From positions 1 to 42,353 of the IMG/VR virus record IMGVR_UViG_3300031977_003277: DNA of 42,353 nucleotides; one strand, written 5' to 3'. This stretch comes from a virus. Of the stretch, positions 27,140 to 37,159 are shown one piece after another. The notes below the pieces were generated by a model. That model had not been told where the DNA came from, ran no database searches, and saw only the letters and a list, made by a program, of their open reading frames with translations. Position 1 is the stretch's first letter. Every line of letters starts with the position of its first letter. The position numbers were made by a program, and so were the translations under genes.

Positions 27140-30037
27140 ATGGCGACTGACGGCCGCGCCAATATCGTCCTGTCGGCCACCGACAAAACGGCGGCCGCAT
27201 TCGCCAGCGCCAAGCGCAACATCCTTGGCCTGCAGTCGTCGGCAGCCGGCATCAACGCCGCGCTGGGGCCGCTGCTGGGCACGGTGGGCCTGCTCGGCGG
27301 CGCACTCTCACTGCTCAATTTCAAGAGCATCATCAACGGCGTCGACGCGCTCAATGATCTGAAAGACGCCACCGGCGCGAGCATCGAGAACATCAGCGCG
27401 CTGGAAGACGTGGCCGCGCGCACCGGCACCAGTTTCGACACCGTTGGCACGGCACTCGTCAAGTTCAACGCGCAGCTCAAGGAAGCCAAGCCGGGCAGCG
27501 GGCCGGCCGAGGTGCTCAAGGCCATCGGCCTCGAAGCCGAGCGGCTGAAGGCGCTCGATCCCGCCGAGGCGCTGCGCCAAACCGCGGTGGCGTTGGCCGG
27601 CTACGCCGACGACGGCAACAAAGCCCGGATCGTGCAAGAGCTGTTCGGAAAGAGCGTGCGCGAGGTCGCGCCGTTCCTGAACGACCTGGCGACGCAAGGC
27701 AAGCTCAATGCGACGGTGACCACGAAGCAGGCCGAGGAGGCGGAGAAGTTCAACCACCAGCTCAGCGCGCTGGGGAAGAATTTCAAGGACGTGGCGCGCT
27801 CGGTTGTTGGCGACATGATCCCGGCGCTGAATCAGTTTTTCGAGGCGCTCGCTGGCATCCAACGCGGCGGCGGTTTTTTTGCGTCTCTTGGCAAGCAAGA
27901 CGACGCAAGAAACGCCAGCCACCGTTTGCGCACAGTGGTGGGCGAAATCGAGAGACTGCAGGCGGCCATCGATCGCAAGGGCGGCGACGCTGGGATGGCA
28001 AAGAAGATGTCGGAGCTGCGCGCAGAGGCCGCCGCATTGAGCCAAGAGGCACTGCGGGCAAGCGATGCGTTGAAAGGTTTTGCGGACAAGGCCAAACCGC
28101 TGCCAAAACCAACTGCCGCCGCGGACATCGGGCTCAAAGACAAGCCGGGCGCCCCCGACATCCCAACCAAAGCCGGCACCTCCGGCATCGACAAAGCCCG
28201 CACCGAAGCCCTGGCCAACCTGCGCAAGGTGATCGAAGGCCGCGTCAAGGCCATCGGCGCGGGCCTCGATGAAGAGCGCGACCTGCAACGCTTCCACGAA
28301 GATTTCTCGCGCGGGCTGTACTCCGCCGGCGAGCAAAGCCTCGAGCAGTTCTACGCCGCGCAAGACCAGGCCCGCCAAGACAGCCTCGCTGCGGTGCGCA
28401 AGGCCACCGCCGAAGAGGTCGCCGAGCGCGAGAAACTGCTGAGCAGCAAACTGCTCAAGACGCCCGGCGACCGCCAGGAGGTGCAAAACCAGATCGAGGA
28501 GGCGCGCACCAAGCTGCGCGTCGCCGAGCGCGAGGCCGACCAGGCCGCGCAACTCTCGGCCTTCGAGCGCCAGCGCGCCACCGAAGCCCTGCGCGACGAT
28601 GTGGCCGCGCTCGACGCGCAGATCCGCGAGTTGTCGGGCGATGCCGCGGCGGGTGACCTGCTCAACATCGCCAACCAGGTGCGCGCCGCCCAGCGCCTGC
28701 TGGTGCAGGCCGGGGAAGACCCGGCCGCGGCCGAACAAAAAGCCCAGCGCCTGCGCGGCCTGCTTGTCCTGCAGCAAGAGTTCAACGCCTCGCGCGCCCG
28801 GTTCGCGCAAATCAGCCAAGACGCCGCCATTGCCGAGGAGCGCCTGCTGCTGGCCAGCGAGAGCAGCGGCGCCGGTCTGCTGGAAACCGAGCGCGCCGTC
28901 GGCGCGCTGCGCCGCAAGGCGGTGGCCGAGTTCGATGCGCTGATCGCCAAAACCCGCGAGCTGGTACAGATCGACCCGGCCAACACCGCGCTCTCGCTCG
29001 GCCTGCGCGACCTCGAAGCGCAAGCCGCCCGCGTGCGCGCGCAGATGGACCCCACCAAGCTGCGGCTCGACGCCGCCGCCGGCGACATCGGCAACGTCCT
29101 GGCCGAGGGGTTTGGCCGCGCCGTGAAAGACGCGCGCGACCTCAAAAGCATCGTCAAAGACATCGGCGACCGCATCTTCGACATCGTCAACGAAGAAATC
29201 CTGATCAAGCCGCTGGCCGCGACGTTTACCAATTTCCTCAAGGGCGCCGGCGGGCAGGGCTTCGGCGAGAACATCCTCGGCAAACTGTTCGGGCTCAACG
29301 CCCCGGCGGCTGCCGCCCCTGCTGCCGGGCAGGCGGTTGGCGCAATCGCCGCGGTGGGCTCTGATGTTGCCGCGGCATCGGGCCAGGCTGCCTCGGCCGC
29401 GGCGATTTCAACCGCCATCACTGCCGCATCGGCCGCCGAGACCGCCGCGATCAGCGGCGCACTGGCGGCCACGTCAGCCACCGAGACGGCTGCGCTTTCC
29501 GCCGTGATCGCTACATCCGCGGCCACCGAGACGGCCGCGCTGGTTACGAGCATCGCCGCCTCCACGGTGGCCATCACCACGGCGATTGGCTTGGCCTCGG
29601 CAAGCAAGGCCGGCGGCGACGCGCTGGGTAATTTCATCAAGGTGGCCGGATTCGATGCGGGTGGTTTCACGGGAAACATGGGGCCGCAAGAGCCCGCCGG
29701 CATCGTGCACGGCCAGGAGTACGTGTTCAGCGCCCCGGCGGTCAAACGCATCGGCGTCGGTGCTCTCGAGCAAATCCATACCGCGGCGCTGGCCGGCGGG
29801 CGCCGCAAGTTGCCGAAGTACGAGCACGGCGGCTACGTCGGCCTGGCGCCGCGCAGGGCGGCGCCGGCCCAGCGCGACTCCGGGGCGCTGGCGGGCGACC
29901 GCGGCGGCAGCACTTATGTTGATCTGCGCGGCCTCACGGTCAACAGCCACGGCCAGATGGACCGCATGGCTGAGGAGCGCGCAGCCCGCAACGTGGCGCG
30001 CAGGGCTGAGCGTTACTTGTCGCGCCGGGGGGCCTGA
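27140..30037 (+). CDS. Tape measure protein
   Basis: 965 residues, GGGAG 7 bases upstream. Long helical protein with the tape-measure N-terminus (SATDKTAAAFASAKRNILGL), coiled-coil regions (about 370-640) and an Ala/Thr-rich repetitive segment (TAAISGALAATSATETAALS). The conserved C-terminus reads FDAGGFTGNMGPQEPAGIVH. Sets tail length; about 965 residues would predict a tail a little longer than 140 nm by the usual proportionality (inference). Confidence 0.93.
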   Translation: MATDGRANIVLSATDKTAAAFASAKRNILGLQSSAAGINAALGPLLGTVGLLGGALSLLNFKSIINGVDALNDLKDATGASIENISALEDVAARTGTSFDTVGTALVKFNAQLKEAKPGSGPAEVLKAIGLEAERLKALDPAEALRQTAVALAGYADDGNKARIVQELFGKSVREVAPFLNDLATQGKLNATVTTKQAEEAEKFNHQLSALGKNFKDVARSVVGDMIPALNQFFEALAGIQRGGGFFASLGKQDDARNASHRLRTVVGEIERLQAAIDRKGGDAGMAKKMSELRAEAAALSQEALRASDALKGFADKAKPLPKPTAAADIGLKDKPGAPDIPTKAGTSGIDKARTEALANLRKVIEGRVKAIGAGLDEERDLQRFHEDFSRGLYSAGEQSLEQFYAAQDQARQDSLAAVRKATAEEVAEREKLLSSKLLKTPGDRQEVQNQIEEARTKLRVAEREADQAAQLSAFERQRATEALRDDVAALDAQIRELSGDAAAGDLLNIANQVRAAQRLLVQAGEDPAAAEQKAQRLRGLLVLQQEFNASRARFAQISQDAAIAEERLLLASESSGAGLLETERAVGALRRKAVAEFDALIAKTRELVQIDPANTALSLGLRDLEAQAARVRAQMDPTKLRLDAAAGDIGNVLAEGFGRAVKDARDLKSIVKDIGDRIFDIVNEEILIKPLAATFTNFLKGAGGQGFGENILGKLFGLNAPAAAAPAAGQAVGAIAAVGSDVAAASGQAASAAAISTAITAASAAETAAISGALAATSATETAALSAVIATSAATETAALVTSIAASTVAITTAIGLASASKAGGDALGNFIKVAGFDAGGFTGNMGPQEPAGIVHGQEYVFSAPAVKRIGVGALEQIHTAALAGGRRKLPKYEHGGYVGLAPRRAAPAQRDSGALAGDRGGSTYVDLRGLTVNSHGQMDRMAEERAARNVARRAERYLSRRGA

Positions 30038-30039
30038 CC

Positions 30040-30675
30040 ATGGGCATCCTGGCCGACCGTTTCCCCGACGACATCGCCCGCGGCGCCGAGGGCGGCCACG
30101 GCATCTGGAAGACCACTATCGTCGGGCACGAAGGGGGCTACGAAACCCCCAATCTCGACTGGCAGGATGCGCGCGGTGAATGGAACGTCGCGCGGGCGCT
30201 GGAACTCACGGGCCTGCACGAAGCTGCGCGCAGCCACTACTACAAAGCACGCGGCATCTACCACCGCTTCCGCTTCAAGGATTGGCACGATTTCCAGTGC
30301 CCCCGCACCGGCGACGACAAAGGCCGGCTGACCGGCACCACCACCGCTTGGCAGATCAACAAGGTCTACGGCACCGATGAGGCGGCATTCGAATATGTGC
30401 GTCCGCTCAAGCGCATTGTCGCGGGCACGGTCCGCATCTGGAAAAACACCACGCTGCAAGCGATCACCACCGACTACACCGTCGACAACGACACCGGCAT
30501 CGTCACCTCGCTCACGTCATGGGCCGGCGCCACGCTCGAAGTGTCGTGCGAATTCGACGTGCTTTGCCGCTATGACGTACCGGCCTTCAAGCCCAAGCTC
30601 GAATTTCGCATGCACGACAGCAAGATGCTGTTCCGCTGGGACGACATCACCATCGTCGAGGTCCGCGAATCATGA
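30040..30675 (+). CDS. Tail tip protein, DUF2460 (TIGR02217-like)
   Basis: 211 residues: FPDDIARGAEGGHGIWKTTI, SHYYKARGIYHRFRFKDWHD and an end reading FRWDDITIVEVRE. This is the family next to tape measure in gene transfer agents and many siphophages; builds the distal tail or baseplate. Overlaps the next gene by four bases. Confidence 0.87.
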   Translation: MGILADRFPDDIARGAEGGHGIWKTTIVGHEGGYETPNLDWQDARGEWNVARALELTGLHEAARSHYYKARGIYHRFRFKDWHDFQCPRTGDDKGRLTGTTTAWQINKVYGTDEAAFEYVRPLKRIVAGTVRIWKNTTLQAITTDYTVDNDTGIVTSLTSWAGATLEVSCEFDVLCRYDVPAFKPKLEFRMHDSKMLFRWDDITIVEVRES

Positions 30676-31529
30676 CCGCCAAGGCCCTCGACACCGCCAT
30701 CGCCGCCCACCTGGCCGGCGGCCAGCACACCCTGGCCTGGGCGTTCGAAATCGTGCGCAGCGACGCCGTGGCCTACCGCCGCTGCTCGGGCAGCCGCGCG
30801 GCGGTGATCGACGGACAGACCTACACGCCGGTCGACGGCATGACGCTGAGCAGCATCGCTTGCAGCATCGGATTGAACGTCGACAACCTGCAGGTCACCG
30901 TGGGCGACAGCGCCGAGATCCTGCGCGAGGACATTCTCGACGGCGTGTGGGACGGCGCCCGCTACCGCATCTTCCAGTACAACTGGGCCAGCCCCAGCGA
31001 CGGCATCATCCCCTGGCCCTCGGGGTTCATCGCCAACGCCGAGCCGCGCGTGGGCGCATTCGATTTCGAGGCGCGTGATTTCCGGCAGGCGCTTCAGCAA
31101 GACACCACGCGCATCCACCAGTTCGGCTGCCCCTGGGTGCTCGGCGACGCCAATTGCCGCAAAGACCTCACGGCGTTCACCACCACGGCGGTGGCGATCA
31201 CCGGCGTGACCAGCCAGCGCGTCATCACCGCGTCGAGCCTGTCGGCCGCCGCGGCAGATCACTACGGCAACGGCCGCCTGCTGTTCACCAGCGGCGCCAA
31301 CGCCAACGGCATCTGGCGGCAGATCGACACCAACACCGGCGGCCAGATCACCCTGGTGTTGCCGCTGCTGCGCACGCCGTTGATCGGCGATCTGTTCACC
31401 ATCATCGCCGGCTGCCGGCACCGGCCGGACGAAGATTGCCGCGACAAGTTTGCCAACAAAGTCAACTACGGCGGCTGCGACACCAAGCCCACCGTCTCGG
31501 ACATCGTCAACGGGGAGTTGGCCGCATGA
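30672..31529 (+). CDS. Tail tip protein, DUF2163 (TIGR02218-like)
   Basis: 285 residues. N-terminus AAHLAGGQHTLAWAFEIVRS, and a Cys-containing C-terminus (GCRHRPDEDCRDKFANKVNY, then GGCDTKP) characteristic of the family, which occurs between DUF2460 and NlpC/P60 genes in GTA-like tails. Confidence 0.87.
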   Translation: MTAKALDTAIAAHLAGGQHTLAWAFEIVRSDAVAYRRCSGSRAAVIDGQTYTPVDGMTLSSIACSIGLNVDNLQVTVGDSAEILREDILDGVWDGARYRIFQYNWASPSDGIIPWPSGFIANAEPRVGAFDFEARDFRQALQQDTTRIHQFGCPWVLGDANCRKDLTAFTTTAVAITGVTSQRVITASSLSAAAADHYGNGRLLFTSGANANGIWRQIDTNTGGQITLVLPLLRTPLIGDLFTIIAGCRHRPDEDCRDKFANKVNYGGCDTKPTVSDIVNGELAA

Positions 31530-31912
31530 CCCCGCGACAGTTCGCCCGCGAGGCAATGCGCAACGGCCTGCCGCTCACCGCAGCCGGGCCGCTTCGCATT
31601 GGCCCGCACTGGACCGAGCTGGTGCTGTACCGAGACGGCCCACGCCAGATCGAGCTGGTGGTGCTGCACCCGCACGCCCAGGTGCCGCCGCACCGGCACC
31701 TGCGCTGCGACAGCGCCGATGTCGCGCTGGCCGGCGGCGGGGAAGTGCGGGTCGAGGGCCGCGCCTTCCCCTTCGGCCTCGGCCCCATCCTCAGCGTGCC
31801 AGTCGGCGTGGTGCATAGCGGTTGCGCTGGCCCCGATGGCGCCGCCTACCTGAGCTTTCAGATCTGGCAGGGCGAGCCCACGTATATCGCCAGCGACTGG
31901 GAGGCTGCGTGA
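31526..31912 (+). CDS. Cupin-like protein in the tail tip cluster
   Basis: 128 residues. Cupin motif with HPHAQVPPHRHLRCDS and a second histidine in VPVGVVHSG, enough for a metal site. It is inserted, with four- and one-base overlaps, between DUF2163 and the NlpC gene, so it is part of the tail operon. Could bind a metal or sugar at the tail tip, or be a small enzyme on host carbohydrate; unproven. Confidence 0.75.
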   Translation: MTPRQFAREAMRNGLPLTAAGPLRIGPHWTELVLYRDGPRQIELVVLHPHAQVPPHRHLRCDSADVALAGGGEVRVEGRAFPFGLGPILSVPVGVVHSGCAGPDGAAYLSFQIWQGEPTYIASDWEAA

Positions 31913-32367
31913 TGCCCACCCGCGCCGACGTAGCCGCCGCCGCTAGGACATGGATTGGCACGCCCTGGGTGCACCAGCAAACGCTCAAGGGCGTCGGCTG
32001 CGATTGCGCCGGGCTGATCCGCGGCGTGCTGATCGAGCTGGGCCTGCGGTCCGGCGATCTGGCGCTGTGGCCCGGTGTGCAGGAATTCATGGGCTACGGC
32101 CGCGTGCCCGATGGCCACAGTATCCGCCGCGCCTGCGATGCCTACCTCGAACCCATCGGCCGCGATGCATTGCAGGTGGGTGACATCGTGCTCAATGGCT
32201 GGCGCCTGATGCCGCCGCAGCACCTGGGCATCATCGTCGACCGGCGTTACGACGAGTGGGTGCTGGTGCATGCGTACCCGCCCAAGGTGATCGAAGAGCG
32301 GGTCAGCTACGAGCGCAGGCTCTGGCGCTTCGTGCAGGGCTATCGCATCCCCGGAGTGGTGGCATGA
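31912..32367 (+). CDS. NlpC/P60 peptidase, tail-associated
   Basis: 151 residues. Catalytic Cys in GVGCDCAGLIRG (about residue 30), His in QHLGIIVD, acidic third residue downstream. Standard tail peptidase that cleaves peptidoglycan stem peptides during DNA entry. Overlaps its neighbours by 1 and 4 bases. Confidence 0.9.
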   Translation: MPTRADVAAAARTWIGTPWVHQQTLKGVGCDCAGLIRGVLIELGLRSGDLALWPGVQEFMGYGRVPDGHSIRRACDAYLEPIGRDALQVGDIVLNGWRLMPPQHLGIIVDRRYDEWVLVHAYPPKVIEERVSYERRLWRFVQGYRIPGVVA

Positions 32368-35342
32368 GCAGCGCCCGCCAAGGCCTGACCATCGTCGGGC
32401 AGATCGCCGGTGCCGTCATCGGCGGGCCGATCGGCGCGACCATCGGCGGCATCATCGGCGGAGAAGTCGGCGGGTTCATCGACGGCCCGCCCGAAGGCCC
32501 GCGCCTCGACGACACCAGTGCGCCGGCTCTGGAATTCGGGTCCAAGGTGCCGCGGTTGTATGGCCGGGCCTGGTGCACGCTATCGCCGCGCTGGTGGAGC
32601 GGGCTGCGCGAATCGAGCGAGACCGTGGGCGGCAAGGGCGGTGATTCCGGGGTCGAGCAATTCAGCTATCACGCCGACATGCTGGGGGTGCTGTGCGAGG
32701 TCGATCTCGCCCGGTGGCCCAGTCCGGTCTGGACGCGCATCCGCATCGACGGCAAGATCGTGGCGTCTCGGTTGGCTGTCAATGACCCCACCGAGCTGTG
32801 GTCCGATGTCGAGCTTTTCACCGGCTCGTCAGCGCAGGCACCGTGGTCAGTGATGGAGGCCGCCGTCGGGGCAGCCAACGCCATCTCCTACCGGGGCGTG
32901 GTCAGCATCGGGTTCACCAACCTGCTGATGCAAAACGGCCGGCGGCCGTCGTTGATCGAGGTGGAGGTCAGCACCAATTCAACGACGGAAATCATCCAAG
33001 GCGACGGGCTGCTGTGCCACTTCGACGCCATCGACGGCACCACCGGGAAAGTGGTTTCGGCGGTCGGCCCGGATGTCGATCGCCAGGGCGCGGCGGCGCT
33101 GTACTCGCCGGGGCAGTTCGATCAGTGTGGCTCCAATGCCGTCGGCGGCGGCTTCATGGCCAGCGGCATCACCGGCAATGTGCTGGGCAAGGTGTGGCGC
33201 GTTGATTTCTGGGTTCAATACATCTCTTCGGGCAACTTCATCTTTCTCGAGTTCGAGAACGGGCATTCGCTGTTGTTGCAGTCTGGCGGCCTGTTCAGCA
33301 GTTTCATCTACGACATCCACTCCGCGGCCACCACGGGCGGCGGCGGTATCGGCACCGCAGCGGCTGACCAGAAACCCCAGTATCTGGAATGGGCGCATTG
33401 CGCCATCCAATACAACCCGTTCAATAACCACACCCTGGGAATTTACTGCAAGGGCAAGTACGTCGGCGCCATCACCACAGGGGCGGAGACATTCGGCGAC
33501 ACGGTGTTGAACCGCATCACCATGCTCGGCAATTCGCCGAGCCGCATCGACGAGGTGTTCTACCGGTTCATCCCTTCCATCGTAGACCCCGACGCCGTGC
33601 CATACCCGCCTGGAGACTACAGCATCCCCGCTGCTTTTTCGGCGAGCAGCGGCGACATCATCAGGCCGCTCACCGTCGATCTGCAAGATGTGCTGGAGAG
33701 CGAAATGCTGCGGTGCCGCCCGCTCACGGCGGGCGACATCGACATGAGCGCTGCGGCCGGCAAGGAAGTCTACGGCTACAAGCCGGCCGGCTCCTGCGCG
33801 TCGGCCGTGGCCCCGCTGCTCGACTGGTACTTCCTCGACCTGTTTTGCCTGGACAAGATCACCGTCGTCGCCCGCGGCGGCTCGGTCGAGCAGACCATTG
33901 CCTATGCCTACACCGGCGCGGCGATCGGCGGCGCCAGCGACCCGTTCGCCGGCCTGGTGCGCGAGAACGACGTAGAGAAACCCTTCTCCGCCGCAGTGCA
34001 GTACATCAACCTGCTGGCCGACGGTGAAACCGACACCCGCAACGGCCAGCGCATCGGCACCGGCAACGAAACCAGGCAATACGCCTTCCCGATCTCCAGC
34101 CGGCCCACACTGGCCCAAGGCCGCGCCGACACCATCACGCACGATGCGCGCGTCGTCGGCCACAAGGCCACGGTGCGCCTGGGCACCCGAGAGGCCGGCC
34201 CGATGCAGCCGGCCAGCGTGATATCGCTGGTCGACAACAAGGGCAACAGCTACCGCACGCGCGTGCTGCGCATGGTCTGGAACCAGGGTGTCACCGAGGC
34301 CGACGTGTGCATGGATGACCCGAGCATCCTGGCCGATCTCGGCATCGCCGTCGACGCGGACAGCCAAGTCATCACCGTGGCCGCGCCCGGCGTTGCCGAG
34401 TTCCTGCCGCTGGACCTGCCCAAGCTGACCAGCGCGGACGATGAGCCCGGCTACCTGCTGCTGGTGAAAACCAGCCAAAGCGCAGGCGCCCGCGGCTTCG
34501 ACTCGCCCGACAACATCACCTACTCCGCGCGCGCGGACTATGCCAACGACGCCGTGTTCGGCACGGTCACCGCGGTGTCCGGCGCTTTCGCGCAGGGCGT
34601 GTTGTTCGACGAGGGCTCCAGCCTCACGGTCAACGTCGGCGCCGGCACGCTCTCCAGCGTCACCCGCGCCGCGTTGCTGGACAGCCGGGCGTTGAACGCC
34701 TTTGCGGTCGGCATCGAGGGCCGCATGGTGATCGGCCAGTTCCGCGAGGCCGCGCTGGTCAGCGCGGGCTTCTACACCCTGCGCGGCTTCGTCAACATGG
34801 GGGCTCTGGGCACCGAACAGTATTGCGCCGACATTGCGGTTGGCGACAGTTTTGCCATGCTCGGCGTGCCCGGCACCGCGCGTATCTCGCGCACGTTGGC
34901 GCAACTCGGCGTCGGGTTCTATGTCAAGGCGGCGGTGTTCGGCGGGTCGCTGGCCGGCGTCACCGCATTGCCATTCACAGCCAACGGCGTGAGCCTCAAG
35001 CCTTTGAGCCCGGTGGCCATGCGGGCCGAGCGCGATCACGCCACCGGCGACATCACCCTCAGCGCGACGCGCCGCACCCGCAGCGAAACCCGCTTCGGCG
35101 GCAACTTGGGTGATGCCTGCCCGCTGGGAGAGGCCATCGATCAGCGGCGCTGGCGCCTCTACACCAGCGCAGCGTTCACGACAGTGCTGCGCGAGATGGG
35201 CATCACCGGCAATGACGCGAGCGCGGTTTATACCGCAGCGCAACGCGCCACCGATGGCCACACGTTGACCGATCCGCTCTACGTCGAGTGCACCCAGCTC
35301 AGCGAGCTGATCGACGGCTATCCACTCCAGGACATCGCATGA
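32364..35342 (+). CDS. Tail tip / host specificity protein with LamG-like insertion
   Basis: 992 residues. N-terminal glycine-zipper stretch (IAGAVIGGPIGATIGGIIGG, about 14-33), then a hub region (LEFGSKVPRLYGRAWCTLSP). Residues ~210-425 are an inserted concanavalin/LamG-type beta sandwich (GLLCHFDAIDGTTGK; KVWRVDFWVQYISSGNFIFL; CAIQYNPFNNHTLGIYCKGK). The GTA-like hub fold then resumes (ESEMLRCRPLTAGDID; TRVLRMVWNQGVTEADVCMD). The insertion probably adds glycan binding at the tip. The start overlaps the NlpC stop. Confidence 0.87.
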   Translation: MSSARQGLTIVGQIAGAVIGGPIGATIGGIIGGEVGGFIDGPPEGPRLDDTSAPALEFGSKVPRLYGRAWCTLSPRWWSGLRESSETVGGKGGDSGVEQFSYHADMLGVLCEVDLARWPSPVWTRIRIDGKIVASRLAVNDPTELWSDVELFTGSSAQAPWSVMEAAVGAANAISYRGVVSIGFTNLLMQNGRRPSLIEVEVSTNSTTEIIQGDGLLCHFDAIDGTTGKVVSAVGPDVDRQGAAALYSPGQFDQCGSNAVGGGFMASGITGNVLGKVWRVDFWVQYISSGNFIFLEFENGHSLLLQSGGLFSSFIYDIHSAATTGGGGIGTAAADQKPQYLEWAHCAIQYNPFNNHTLGIYCKGKYVGAITTGAETFGDTVLNRITMLGNSPSRIDEVFYRFIPSIVDPDAVPYPPGDYSIPAAFSASSGDIIRPLTVDLQDVLESEMLRCRPLTAGDIDMSAAAGKEVYGYKPAGSCASAVAPLLDWYFLDLFCLDKITVVARGGSVEQTIAYAYTGAAIGGASDPFAGLVRENDVEKPFSAAVQYINLLADGETDTRNGQRIGTGNETRQYAFPISSRPTLAQGRADTITHDARVVGHKATVRLGTREAGPMQPASVISLVDNKGNSYRTRVLRMVWNQGVTEADVCMDDPSILADLGIAVDADSQVITVAAPGVAEFLPLDLPKLTSADDEPGYLLLVKTSQSAGARGFDSPDNITYSARADYANDAVFGTVTAVSGAFAQGVLFDEGSSLTVNVGAGTLSSVTRAALLDSRALNAFAVGIEGRMVIGQFREAALVSAGFYTLRGFVNMGALGTEQYCADIAVGDSFAMLGVPGTARISRTLAQLGVGFYVKAAVFGGSLAGVTALPFTANGVSLKPLSPVAMRAERDHATGDITLSATRRTRSETRFGGNLGDACPLGEAIDQRRWRLYTSAAFTTVLREMGITGNDASAVYTAAQRATDGHTLTDPLYVECTQLSELIDGYPLQDIA

Positions 35343-37159
35343 CATTTCCGCAAACCATCACAGCCAGCCAGGCCAACAAGGAAACCCCGATTGGCGAAAT
35401 GTTCGCCGATCTCAAGTGGGCCGCCCTGCTCAGCCACGACCCCACCACCACCAGCGGCCTGACTTTCGGCGTCAACGGCGGATCGATGCTGGTGGATGGC
35501 GTGCTCACCACCGTGGCCGACCAGACCACACTGCTGGCTGCATCGAGCACCAATTACGTCGAGGCCACCCGCGCCGGCACCGTCAGCAACAACGCCACCG
35601 GCTTCACGGCCGGGCGCATGGCGCTGTATGTGGTGGCCACCGGCGCCAGCGGCATCACCAGCATCGTCGACTGGCGCACCTGGGCCGATCACCCCGGTAT
35701 CGCCGGCCGCGTGAGCGTGGCCGTGACCGGAGCCGATGTCACCCTGAGCGCGGCGCAGGCGCGCTGCGAGATCATCAACGTGACCGGCGCACTCACCGGC
35801 AACCGCAACCTGATCGTGCCCGACGGCCCGCAGCAATGGTGCGTAACCAACAACACCACCGGCGCATACACCCTGACGGTGAAAACCGCCGCCGGCGCCG
35901 GCGTCTCCGTCACGCAAGGCAAGGCCGCGGACCTGCTGGCCGACGGAACCAATGTCGTGCTGAGCAACAACGACAGCGCTGCGATCGGTGGTGCATTGCA
36001 GATCGCAAACAACCTCAGTGATGTTGCCAACGCTGCCACGTCGCGCACGAATCTCGGGCTCGGCACGGCCGCCGTGCTGGCCAGCGACACGGATGTCGCG
36101 CTCGGGGCCAACAGCGACACGCGACTCGCCACGCAGAAGGCCATCAAGGCCTACGTCGATGCGGCAGTAGCCGGTCTGAGCTGGAAGCAAGCCGTGCGCG
36201 CCGCCACCACCGCGGCCGGTACATTGGCCGCGAGTTTTGCAAACGGGTCCATCATCGACGGCGTGACCCTCGCCACCGGCGACCGTATCCTGATCAAGAA
36301 TCAGGCCGCGGGTGCAGAGAACGGCATCTATATCGTCCCGGCCAGCGGCGCGCCGGCTCGATCGAGCGATGCCGACAGTGGCGCCGAGCTGGTCAATGCC
36401 TCGGTCTACGTCAGCGAGGGCACCACGCTGGCCGATACGCAATGGACATGCTCGACCAACGCGCCGATCACGGTCGGAACGACGAGCATCGCGTTCGCGC
36501 AATTGTCGAGCGGAAGCGGTTCTGTGGCCGCCGACGCGATTTGGGATGCCGCTGGCGACCTGGCCGTCGGTACGGGCGCCAACACCGCTGCCAAGCTTAC
36601 GATGGGCACCGCGTTGCAAGTGCTGCGCGTCAACGCGGGCGCGACAGGCTTGGAGTACGCAACGCCCGCCAGCGGCGGCAGCGGCACCAAGACCTACGAA
36701 GTCTTAACGGCAATGACCAGTCAGCCACCGGCCAGCAATTTCGCCACGCTCGATGCGCGCAACAGCGTCGCGGTGCTGGAGTACGACGCGGCCGTAGAAG
36801 AGGCGACCTTCTGGGTTTGGGTGGTGCCGGAGGGGGCATCGCTCGGCTCGGGCCTCATCGTCAAGCTGCACTGGATGGGCGACACCGCCACGTCTGGCGA
36901 CGTGAAGTGGGGCGTCGCGTTCGAGCGGATGAACACCGACGTGGACACCGATTCCTACGATACGGAAACCACCGGCACCGGCACCACCAACGCCACCAGC
37001 GGAATTATCACGGTGACATCGATCACCTGCACCACCATCGACGGCGTGACTGCTGGAGATGCCGTGCGGATCAAGATCGCCCGGAAAGCCGCCGACGGCG
37101 CCGACACGATGAGCGGCGATGCGCAGCTCGTGGCCGTTGAAATCAGGAGCGCCGCATGA
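35339..37159 (+). CDS. Tail fibre protein
   Basis: 606 residues. N-terminal attachment region (FPQTITASQANKETPIGEMF), then beta-rich repeats, a NNLSDVANAATSRTNLGLGT fibre motif followed by TRLATQKAIKAYVDA, and a distinct C-terminal beta domain (about 475-606). Typical receptor-binding fibre; overlaps the hub gene by four bases. Confidence 0.87.
   Translation: MTFPQTITASQANKETPIGEMFADLKWAALLSHDPTTTSGLTFGVNGGSMLVDGVLTTVADQTTLLAASSTNYVEATRAGTVSNNATGFTAGRMALYVVATGASGITSIVDWRTWADHPGIAGRVSVAVTGADVTLSAAQARCEIINVTGALTGNRNLIVPDGPQQWCVTNNTTGAYTLTVKTAAGAGVSVTQGKAADLLADGTNVVLSNNDSAAIGGALQIANNLSDVANAATSRTNLGLGTAAVLASDTDVALGANSDTRLATQKAIKAYVDAAVAGLSWKQAVRAATTAAGTLAASFANGSIIDGVTLATGDRILIKNQAAGAENGIYIVPASGAPARSSDADSGAELVNASVYVSEGTTLADTQWTCSTNAPITVGTTSIAFAQLSSGSGSVAADAIWDAAGDLAVGTGANTAAKLTMGTALQVLRVNAGATGLEYATPASGGSGTKTYEVLTAMTSQPPASNFATLDARNSVAVLEYDAAVEEATFWVWVVPEGASLGSGLIVKLHWMGDTATSGDVKWGVAFERMNTDVDTDSYDTETTGTGTTNATSGIITVTSITCTTIDGVTAGDAVRIKIARKAADGADTMSGDAQLVAVEIRSAA

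Noticed and set aside
32979-35345. 788-residue minus-strand open frame
   Set aside because: Antisense shadow of the tail hub gene; same Arg/Ala/Gly/Asp composition as other shadows.
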